Assembly: GCF_030691135.1 (NCBI RefSeq)
Contig: NZ_JAUYFA010000110.1
Coordinates: 1 to 57,666 of the forward strand
DNA: 57,666 nt
From: Phreatobacter sp.
Lineage (GTDB): Bacteria; Pseudomonadota; Alphaproteobacteria; Rhizobiales; Phreatobacteraceae
Direction of reading: 5' to 3'
Shown: in pieces, positions 1 through 6,323 of the stretch
How the letters are laid out: each line of letters starts with the position of its first letter
Numbering within the stretch: the first letter of the stretch is position 1
Notes under the pieces: generated by a model
What the model was told of the DNA's origin: nothing
Databases searched by the model: none
The model's input: only the letters and a program-made list of their open reading frames with translations
Made by a program: the position numbers and the translations under genes

Positions 1-510
1 GATGCGCAGCTTGCCGTTGTCGTTCGAGGCGCGAACCTTGGACGTCAGCGACGAGTTGCTGTTGACCGAAGCGACGACGTCATCGACCGAGGCGTTGGCC
101 GAGACCGCCACCGTGACGGCGGTGGTGCCGACGGCGCCGCCGGTGAAGACGATGTCGCCCGTGCCGGCGGGCGCGGTGAAGGCGTAGCTCTCGCCCTTCC
201 AGGACTTGTCCTGACGCGCCTGGCGGATCGTCGACTGCAGCGACTCGACCGTCTTGGTGATCGACTTGAGGCCGTTGTCGGCGGCTTCAAGGGTCTTGAT
301 ACCGTTGGACATACCGTCCAGCAGTGCGCCGAGGTCGTTGGAACGCGCGTTCAGCGACGAGGCGGTGAAGAAGTTCGTGGGGTTGTCGAGGGCCGAATTG
401 ACCTTCTTGCCCGAAGCGAGGCGGCCCTGGATGGTCTCACGGCCGGCGGCGATGTTCTGAAGCGCGAGGAGGTTGGAACGAACGCCGCGCGAAATGGTGA
501 TGTCAGACAT
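1..510 (-). CDS. Flagellin, N-terminal part (gene runs off the window)
   Basis: Flagellin is the filament subunit, exported through the flagellar type III system and polymerised outside the cell. Read from the ATG at 510 the protein starts MSDITISRGVRSNLLALQNI and continues through ETIQGRLASGKKVNSALDNP, the classic flagellin D0/D1 helix with its conserved ASGKKVNSA-D-P core. A Ser/Thr/Ala/Gly-rich variable stretch follows (about residues 115-170). Only about 170 residues lie in the window; the C-terminal D0/D1 half is beyond base 1. A GGAAAGGG sequence sits a few bases before the start. The transcript begins with a structured leader (531-596), and sugar-biosynthesis genes lie on its other side, suggesting post-transcriptional control and possible glycosylation. 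Family assignment is secure; which flagellin paralogue is unknown. Confidence 0.95.
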   Translation of the reverse strand, partial: MSDITISRGVRSNLLALQNIAAGRETIQGRLASGKKVNSALDNPTNFFTASSLNARSNDLGALLDGMSNGIKTLEAADNGLKSITKTVESLQSTIRQARQDKSWKGESYAFTAPAGTGDIVFTGGAVGTTAVTVAVSANASVDDVVASVNSNSSLTSKVRASNDNGKLRI

Positions 511-530
511 GGTAGAACCCTTTCCTAGGG

Positions 531-596
531 ACCCCTGCTTCTGAGGGGTGGACGATGACGCCTCCGCTTTCTGGGAGGTCCTTCAATTCTCGAAGG
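531..596 (-). promoter_or_regulatory. Three tandem stem-loops in the flagellin mRNA leader
   Basis: On the flagellin sense strand three short hairpins follow one another: CCTTC-GAGAATT-GAAGG (596-580), CCTCC-CAGAAAGC-GGAGG (578-561) and ACCCCT-CAGAAGC-AGGGGT (549-531). Stems are 5-6 bp and perfect, loops are 7-8 nt, and all three loops contain AGAA. The last stem ends 20 bases before the start codon. Repeated hairpins with a common loop motif suggest a protein or small-RNA binding site; in Caulobacter FlbT acts on the 5' leader of flagellin mRNA, so an FlbT-like target is a reasonable guess. No regulator gene is in the window. Confidence 0.6.
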
Positions 597-756
597 CACG
601 GTGACTGTCCCTTACGCCAATTAAAAAAGGCTTTTTTCTTCCGTGAGCTTTGATGAGCCGGAATTAATGGTAAATGTAACGCGAATTCTACTTTGTTTAT
701 GATTTGTTAACCTTGACAATTTACTTACAGAAGCCTGGCGAGACTTCAGGTGATTC
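597..756. promoter_or_regulatory. AT-rich divergent control region of flagellin and the downstream cluster
   Basis: This is the most AT-rich stretch in the window and separates the minus-strand flagellin from the plus-strand genes. It holds an A6-GGC-T6 inverted repeat at 623-637 that may be intrinsically bent DNA. On the plus strand there is a perfect -35-like TTGACA at 713-718, but no convincing -10 box at the usual distance. I found no good sigma-28 or sigma-54 match for the flagellin promoter; a GG/GC pair near 645-660 on the minus strand is one base short of sigma-54 spacing. Confidence 0.4.
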
Positions 757-1119
757 ATGTCCGACTTGTCCGGCCTTCCCGTGGCCCGCGCCCTTCCCGA
801 TGCTCCGGCCGCCCGCGAATTGGGCCTGCTGCTGCGGATCGAGGAGGTCGACACGATCGGCAAGAGCATCGCTTTTCTGGTGCAGGAGATCCTGCTCAAG
901 GGCTTCGACGCTATCAGCCATGCCGATCTCGCCGCACGGATCGCGCTGATCCTCGAAGCCATGCCGAGCGCCCGGCCCCTCGTCCTCGGCCTGCAGTTCG
1001 CGCTGCTGGAGGAGGATTTCGCCCTGGCCCTCGACCATGCCCGCCTGCTGGTCGAGCGCGAACATCAGCTGATGGCCCTCGCCCTCGCCGCTGCGGACAG
1101 CGCCCCCGCCCAGTCCTGA
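757..1119 (+). CDS. Small helical protein of unknown function next to flagellin
   Basis: The 120-residue product is not recognised. It is Leu/Ala-rich and should be almost entirely alpha-helical, without signal peptide, membrane segment or cysteine. The C-terminal half (LVLGLQFALLEEDFALALDHA, split around residues 75-97) has the spacing of a TPR-like helical hairpin. The ATG at 757 is preceded by AGGTGA. It lies between flagellin (divergent) and rfbF (81 bp downstream), with a hairpin between it and rfbF. Size, helicity and position would fit a flagellar export chaperone or a regulator, but that is only inference; overlapping reading frames on the other strand make it possible that it is not a gene at all. 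Confidence 0.6.
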   Translation: MSDLSGLPVARALPDAPAARELGLLLRIEEVDTIGKSIAFLVQEILLKGFDAISHADLAARIALILEAMPSARPLVLGLQFALLEEDFALALDHARLLVEREHQLMALALAAADSAPAQS

Positions 1120-1155
1120 GGGTCGCGGCGAGCCACTGCATTTACCAGTCGTTTA

Positions 1156-1185
1156 CCATGTCGGCCCATCCTCCGGCCGATATGG
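1156..1185 (+). terminator. 11-bp stem-loop between the small gene and rfbF
   Basis: CCATGTCGGCC, loop CATCCTCC, GGCCGATATGG form an 11-bp stem with a single G-U pair, followed by TTTAG. It ends 14 bases before the rfbF start. It could end transcription of the small gene or act as a leader structure for rfbF; the short T run argues for a weak terminator. Confidence 0.45.
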
Positions 1186-1199
1186 TTTAGGGGCAGGCG

Positions 1200-2006
1200 A
1201 TGCGGGTTGTGATTCTCGCCGGTGGGCGCGGCACGCGGATCTCGGAAGAGACCGACGTGAAGCCGAAACCGATGGTCGATGTCGGCGGCCGCCCCATCCT
1301 CTGGCACATCATGCGCCACTACGCGGCGCAGGGTTTCGACGATTTCATCATCGCCGGTGGCTACAAGGCCGACGTCATCAAGCGTTTCTTCTTGGATGAG
1401 GTGCGCATGGCGGGCGACCTCACCGTCGACACCCGCCGCGGCCGTGTCACCCGCTCGGGGCCCGCCTTCGACAATTGGCGCGTACGCATCGTCAATACCG
1501 GCCTCGATACCAATACGGGCGGCCGCATCCTGCGCCTGAAGCCGCATCTCGACGGCTCGCCCTTCCTGGTGACCTATGGCGACGGCGTCTGCGACGTGCC
1601 CATCCAGGGAGTTATCGACCAGCACCGCGCCCAGGGCCATCTCGCCACCATCACTGCCGTCCACCCCCCGGCCCGCTTCGGCGGCCTGCGCTTCGAGGGG
1701 GATGATGTCGCCGGCTTCGTCGAGAAGCCGCAGACCGGCGAAGGCTGGATCAATGGCGGCTTCGCCGTCTTCGAACCGGGGGTCTTCGACTACCTGGCGC
1801 TTGACGGCGACGAGGGGTCTCTGGAGGTCGCCCTCTACGAGCGTCTCGCCCGCGAAGGAAAGCTCGGCGCCTATCGCCACGAGGGCTTCTGGCAATGCGT
1901 CGACACGCTGCGCGAGCTTCGGCTGCTGCAGGGCCTGTGGGACAGCGGCAAGGCCCCCTGGAAGACATGGACCGACGAGCCGGTCCGTGCAGTTGCGGCG
2001 GCGTGA
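1200..2006 (+). CDS. rfbF: Glucose-1-phosphate cytidylyltransferase
   Basis: Catalyses CTP + glucose-1-phosphate to CDP-glucose + PPi, the entry to CDP-deoxysugars. The 268-residue protein has the nucleotidyltransferase signature VILAGGRGTRISEET at the N terminus, KPKPMV with the active-site lysines just after, YGDGVCDV around residue 125 (metal-binding Asp), FVEKP and the C-terminal GFWQCVDTLRE motif. Length matches the RfbF family (about 256-270). AGGGGCAGG precedes the ATG. The next gene starts 7 bp downstream. No CDP-glucose 4,6-dehydratase (RfbG) is in the window, so the second pathway step must be elsewhere or done by the SDR domain of the neighbour. Confidence 0.93.
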   Translation: MRVVILAGGRGTRISEETDVKPKPMVDVGGRPILWHIMRHYAAQGFDDFIIAGGYKADVIKRFFLDEVRMAGDLTVDTRRGRVTRSGPAFDNWRVRIVNTGLDTNTGGRILRLKPHLDGSPFLVTYGDGVCDVPIQGVIDQHRAQGHLATITAVHPPARFGGLRFEGDDVAGFVEKPQTGEGWINGGFAVFEPGVFDYLALDGDEGSLEVALYERLAREGKLGAYRHEGFWQCVDTLRELRLLQGLWDSGKAPWKTWTDEPVRAVAAA

Positions 2007-2013
2007 GGGCATC

Positions 2014-4215
2014 ATGAAAGTTCTGGTCACCGGTCATGCCGGATATGTCGGGTCGGTCGCCACCACGGTCCTGGCGGAAGCGGGTCACGAGGTCGTCGGG
2101 CTGGATACCGGCTTCTTTGCACCCTGCCACACCGAGGGCATGGAACCCCTTGAACCCGGCCTCAGCCTTGCCCGGGACGTGCGGGAGGTCGCGGCCGAAG
2201 ATCTCGCCGGTTTCGACGCCGTCCTGCATCTCGCCGCCCTGTCCAACGACCCCATGGGCGACCTCGCCCCGGAACTGACCGCCGCCATTAACCGCGACGC
2301 GACCATCGCCCTGGCGAAGGCCGCCAAGGCGGCCGGCGTATCGCGCTTCATCTTCGCCTCGTCCTGCTCCATCTACGGCGCCGGCAATCCGGACCTCCTC
2401 CTCGACGAGACCGCCCCGGTCAACCCGCTGACGGCCTATGCGGCGAGCAAGGTGGAGAGCGAAAACGGCCTTCTCGCGCTGGCCGACGGCGACTTTGCGC
2501 CGACCTTCATGCGCAACGCCACCTGCTACGGCCTGTCGCCGCGGGTCCGCACCGATCTCGTCCTGAACAATCTCGTCTGCTCGGCGCTCTCGACCGGCGA
2601 GGTCAAACTGCTGTCCAGCGGCCTGGCCTGGCGCCCGCTCCTCCACGTTCGCGACCTCGCGCGCGCCGCCGCGACCCTTCTTGCCGCCGATCCCGCACGC
2701 GTCGGCGGGCAGGCCTACAACATCGGCCAGAACGGCGAGAACCATCTCGTGCGCGACATCGCTGCCATCGTCGCCGAGGCGGTGCCGGGTGCGAAGGTCA
2801 CCTTCGCCGAGGGCAACACGATCGATCCGCGCTCCTACAGGGTCGACTTCAGCAAGTTCGCCGCCGCCTTCCCCAATTTCCGCTTTCTCCACACCGCTGC
2901 TTCCGGTGCCAAGGAACTGGTCGCCGCCATGGCCGGCCGCACGTCGGCCGAAGACCTGACGGGCCAGCGCTATGTCCGCCTCGCCCGGCTGAAGCACCTC
3001 ATGGACCAGGGCGCCCTCGCGCCAGACCTGACCTGGCGCGGCGAGCGCGAGACCGCGCCGTTGACCGCCAAGCGCGAACGTATCCCGGTCGCCGGCCCCT
3101 CGATCACCCAGCGTGAGGTGGATCTGACGGCGGAAGCGGCACGCCATGCCTGGTTCGAGAACCACGCCAAGTACAACCTGCGCTTCGAGGCCATGGTCGC
3201 CGAGCAGACCGGGCGCAAGCACGCCATCTCGCTCGCGCACTGCACCTCGGCGATTCATCTCACCCTCGCCGGCCTCGGGATCGGTCCCGGTGACGAGGTG
3301 ATCGTGCCGGAATGCACCTGGGTCGCCACCGCCTCCCCCGTCGTGCAGGTCGGCGCCACGCCGGTCTTTGCCGACATTGACCCGGTTTCCTGGTGCCTGT
3401 CGCCGGCGAGCCTTGCCGCCGCCATCACGCCGCGGACCAAGGCCGCCATCGTCGTCGACCTCTATGGCGGCATGCCCGACTGGGCGCGCCTCGAAGCCAT
3501 CGCCCGGGATGCCGGCATCATCCTCCTCGAGGATGCGGCGGAGGCCATCGGCTCGCGCTGGCGCGACAGGCCGGCGGGCGGCTTCGGCCGGGCCTCGGTC
3601 TTCTCCTTCCACGGGTCCAAGACGGTCACGACCGGCGAGGGCGGGATGCTCGTCACCGACGACGACGCGCTCGCGGAACGCGTCAATATCCTGCGCGACC
3701 AGGGTCGCCATCCCACGTCGCGCGCCCTCATCACCGAGGAGGTCGGCTTCAAGTACCGGATGTCGGCCATGCAGGCCGCCATGGGCATCGCCCAGATGGA
3801 GCGCCTCGACGAACTCATCGCCATGAAGCGCGACATCTTCCGCTTCTATGCCGAGGAACTGGCCGGCACGCCCGGCCTCACCCTCAATGCCGAACCGGCC
3901 CATGTCTTCAACAGCTACTGGATGGTCACCGCGGTGCTCGATCCGAAACTCGGCCTGCTGAAGCAGCAGGTCGCCGCCGAGCTCGGCGCCGAGGGCATCG
4001 ACACGCGCCCCTTCTTCTATCCGCTCAGCTGGCAGCCGGCCTTCCGCGACCAGCCCTCGGCGGTGGGTGCGGCAACCCGCAACCCCGTCGCCTATGCGAT
4101 CTCACCGACCGGCATCAACCTGCCGAGCGGCTACAACGTCACGCGCGCCGTGGCGGCTCGGGTGTCGCGCTCGCTGAAATCCATCCTCCAGCGGCACGCC
4201 CGCCGCGCCGCCTGA
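2014..4215 (+). CDS. Fused NAD-dependent sugar epimerase/dehydratase and DegT-type aminotransferase
   Basis: One uninterrupted 733-residue frame carries two enzymes normally made separately. Residues 1-310 are an extended SDR: GHAGYVG (7-13) for NAD, Ser in SSCSIYG near 117-122 and YAASK (142-146) as active site. Residues about 360-733 are a DegT/DnrJ/EryC1/StrS PLP aminotransferase: EDAAEAIGS (506-514) and FSFHGSK with the Schiff-base Lys536, then GFKYRMS, closest in style to perosamine/WecE-type synthases. A linker of about 50 residues joins them. Both active sites look intact, so the product may oxidise or epimerise a nucleotide sugar and aminate a 4-keto intermediate. Start ATG 2014 follows rfbF by 7 bp. 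An erroneous missing stop in the assembly near 2950-3090 is the main alternative. Confidence 0.88.
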   Translation: MKVLVTGHAGYVGSVATTVLAEAGHEVVGLDTGFFAPCHTEGMEPLEPGLSLARDVREVAAEDLAGFDAVLHLAALSNDPMGDLAPELTAAINRDATIALAKAAKAAGVSRFIFASSCSIYGAGNPDLLLDETAPVNPLTAYAASKVESENGLLALADGDFAPTFMRNATCYGLSPRVRTDLVLNNLVCSALSTGEVKLLSSGLAWRPLLHVRDLARAAATLLAADPARVGGQAYNIGQNGENHLVRDIAAIVAEAVPGAKVTFAEGNTIDPRSYRVDFSKFAAAFPNFRFLHTAASGAKELVAAMAGRTSAEDLTGQRYVRLARLKHLMDQGALAPDLTWRGERETAPLTAKRERIPVAGPSITQREVDLTAEAARHAWFENHAKYNLRFEAMVAEQTGRKHAISLAHCTSAIHLTLAGLGIGPGDEVIVPECTWVATASPVVQVGATPVFADIDPVSWCLSPASLAAAITPRTKAAIVVDLYGGMPDWARLEAIARDAGIILLEDAAEAIGSRWRDRPAGGFGRASVFSFHGSKTVTTGEGGMLVTDDDALAERVNILRDQGRHPTSRALITEEVGFKYRMSAMQAAMGIAQMERLDELIAMKRDIFRFYAEELAGTPGLTLNAEPAHVFNSYWMVTAVLDPKLGLLKQQVAAELGAEGIDTRPFFYPLSWQPAFRDQPSAVGAATRNPVAYAISPTGINLPSGYNVTRAVAARVSRSLKSILQRHARRAA

Positions 4216-4232
4216 TCTCCGGAGCCCGCCCC

Positions 4233-5489
4233 ATGGCCGCCAGCGCCGCTCAAGACCTGTCGCGGGCGGCTCCCGTCCCGGCTGCGAGGCCTCTCGTCAC
4301 CATCGCGCTTCCCACTTACAACCGCGCCCAGTATCTCGACCGCTTCTTCAGCCATCACATCGAGGCCTTCACCGCCCGCGGCGTCGACTTCGAGATCCTC
4401 GTTTCCGACAATTGCTCCACCGACGACACCGCTGAGATCGTGGCGCGATGGGCGGCGACCGATCCGCGCATCCGCTCGGTGCGGCAGAACGAAAACATCG
4501 GCGCTGCCGGCAACTTTCTCTATTCCTGGCGCCAAGCCCGCGGAGAATTCGCCATCTGGGTGGGCGACGACGACCTCCTCGTCCCCGACGTTGTCATCGA
4601 CTATCTCGGCCGCCTCTCCGCAGATCCCGACCTCGTCATGATCCAGGCGCCATGGATGCTCATCGACGAGACGCGCGACAACGCCGAGATGGGCACCTTC
4701 TACCGCATCGCCGCGGAACGCCTGTTCCGCCGCGGCGACCATGCCGCCTGCCTCGACTACATGCTCGGCCACCACATCTTCCCAGAATGGTTCATCATCC
4801 GCACCGACGTGGCGCAGGACGTGATCGAGCCGGTGACGGGCTTCGTCTTTCACTATTTCGCCCATCTCGCCCGCGCCCTCGCCATCGGCTCGGTCCTCTT
4901 CGCGCCGCAGCCCTTTGCCCGCGTCACCGCCATCTCCAAGGGCGGCGTCAACCATTCGGGCAACAGCGAGACCATGGACGGCTGGGACCGCTTCCGCGGC
5001 GGCATCGAATTCTTCGCCTCCTTCGTCGAACCGGCCCCACTGGCCGATCCGGAGCAGTCGGCGCCGCTGCTGCGTCGCTTCCAGGACTTCACGCTGAAGC
5101 GCATGCAGGTCGCCATCAACCTGCACGTCAACGCCGGCAACTGGAGCCATGCCTACCATCTCGATCGCCGCGTCCGCGCCTATGGCTGGGACGGCGTCCA
5201 CCCGGACATGCGCACCGTCGTCTCGGGTCTCTGCGCCATCGAGACGCTCGTCGCCGAGGCGCGCGCCCAGGCTCGCCCCCTCGTCGTCCTCGACGACATG
5301 ATCACCGACGACACGCTGGAGAGCCTGACGCCCGCAATCCGCGCCGCCATCATCCGCCGCCGCGATCCGCGGGCCGCCTCGCCGACGCCGAAGGCCTTCG
5401 CCCTGATGAAAGCCCCGCCAGCGGACCTCCTCGGCCCCGACGACCTCGTCCTCGATCTGCACGCCGCCTTCCGGCGCACGCCCGCCTGA
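4233..5489 (+). CDS. Family 2 glycosyltransferase
   Basis: A cytoplasmic GT-A fold transferase predicted to move a sugar from a nucleotide donor onto an acceptor. In 418 residues it shows VTIALPTYNRAQYLDRFF (about 23-40), the DNCSTDD nucleotide-binding motif (about 66-72) and WVGDDDLLVPD (about 111-121), whose DDD is the metal site. The C-terminal 250 residues resemble no module I can name, and no membrane segment is evident. It follows the fusion gene by 17 bp and is followed 2 bp later by an acetyltransferase, so it is the probable transfer step of the same sugar pathway. Acceptor (flagellin, LPS or other) is not shown by the sequence. Confidence 0.85.
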   Translation: MAASAAQDLSRAAPVPAARPLVTIALPTYNRAQYLDRFFSHHIEAFTARGVDFEILVSDNCSTDDTAEIVARWAATDPRIRSVRQNENIGAAGNFLYSWRQARGEFAIWVGDDDLLVPDVVIDYLGRLSADPDLVMIQAPWMLIDETRDNAEMGTFYRIAAERLFRRGDHAACLDYMLGHHIFPEWFIIRTDVAQDVIEPVTGFVFHYFAHLARALAIGSVLFAPQPFARVTAISKGGVNHSGNSETMDGWDRFRGGIEFFASFVEPAPLADPEQSAPLLRRFQDFTLKRMQVAINLHVNAGNWSHAYHLDRRVRAYGWDGVHPDMRTVVSGLCAIETLVAEARAQARPLVVLDDMITDDTLESLTPAIRAAIIRRRDPRAASPTPKAFALMKAPPADLLGPDDLVLDLHAAFRRTPA

Positions 5490-5491
5490 CG

Positions 5492-6271
5492 ATGACGGCG
5501 AGGCTCGCCATCACCGACGACGTCTTCGTGGCCGTGCGGGAGACGCCGTGGGATGCCCGCGCCTTCGGCCGCCCGACACTCGACATCACCGAACTGTCCC
5601 TCGCAGTGGAAGCCGGCGCCGATCCGGCGTCGGACGAGGCCCTCTTCCTGCAGTTCCATGCACTCTGCGAGAAGAGCGCAGCCGGCCTCGTCACCATACG
5701 GGTCGATGCCGACCGCCGCGCCGCCATCGGCCGCCTGCAGGGCGCCGGATTCCGCTATGTGGAGACCGCCTATCGCCTGAGTTGCCGCAACGTCGCGCGT
5801 TATGAACCGCCCGCCCGCGTGACGCGGACCGTCACCCTGCGCGAGGCCCGGCCCGACGACCACACGGCACTTGTCGCGCAGGCTGCGGACAGCTTTCGCT
5901 ACGGACGTTTCGCCGAGGATCCCTGGATGCCTGCAGACGTCAACCGGCGTCGCCAGATCGACTGGATCGAGGGCCTTCTGGCCGGGCGGGCGCGCGTTCT
6001 GGTTGCCGATCTCGACGGCGCTCCGGCAGCCTTCATGGCTCTGCGCGTCAACGCGGGCATCGCCGACCTGATCCTCGCCGGAACGCGGCCACGGGCCGGC
6101 ATCCTTGCCTATCCGCTCTGGATCGCCGTGATGAAGCAGCTCAGGGAGGAAGGCGTCAGCCGTGCCGAGACGATGATCTCGGCGGCCAATCTGGGCGTCG
6201 TCAATCTCTATGGCACGCTGGGCTTCCGCTTCGACCAGGCGCTGGTCGGCCTGCACCTCCACCGGCCCTGA
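5492..6271 (+). CDS. WecD-like GNAT acetyltransferase
   Basis: A 259-residue acetyl-CoA-dependent N-acetyltransferase. The N-terminal half starts with ETPWDARAFG (about 15-24), like the W-D-x-x-F-G opening of WecD/RffC, which acetylates TDP-4-amino-4,6-dideoxygalactose. The C-terminal half (from LREARPDDH, about residue 116) is the GNAT fold, ending in NLGVVNLYGTLGF, the usual late motif with a Tyr. Start is 2 bp after the glycosyltransferase stop, so translation is probably coupled. Pairing with an upstream sugar aminotransferase repeats the WecE/WecD logic: amination, then N-acetylation. A strong hairpin downstream ends the operon. Confidence 0.78.
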   Translation: MTARLAITDDVFVAVRETPWDARAFGRPTLDITELSLAVEAGADPASDEALFLQFHALCEKSAAGLVTIRVDADRRAAIGRLQGAGFRYVETAYRLSCRNVARYEPPARVTRTVTLREARPDDHTALVAQAADSFRYGRFAEDPWMPADVNRRRQIDWIEGLLAGRARVLVADLDGAPAAFMALRVNAGIADLILAGTRPRAGILAYPLWIAVMKQLREEGVSRAETMISAANLGVVNLYGTLGFRFDQALVGLHLHRP

Positions 6272-6280
6272 ACACGAAAC

Positions 6281-6298
6281 GGGCGCCCGGGGGCGCCC
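6281..6298. terminator. Bidirectional hairpin terminator
   Basis: Two copies of the self-complementary GGGCGCCC are separated by GG, giving an 8-bp all-GC stem between convergent genes (acetyltransferase and OmpA-family gene). No long T run follows on either strand. Confidence 0.6.
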
Positions 6299-6323
6299 GC
6301 TCCGAGTCTTGTCGCAGGCGGCG

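Noticed and set aside
640-665. Sigma-54 promoter for flagellin on the minus strand
   Set aside because: GG and GC are 11 rather than 12 bases apart, which sigma-54 does not tolerate well.
1750-3903. 717-codon minus-strand frame under the fusion gene
   Set aside because: Composition (Gly/Arg/Asp-rich, no domain) is that of an antisense frame in GC-rich coding DNA; the plus strand has two complete enzyme domains.
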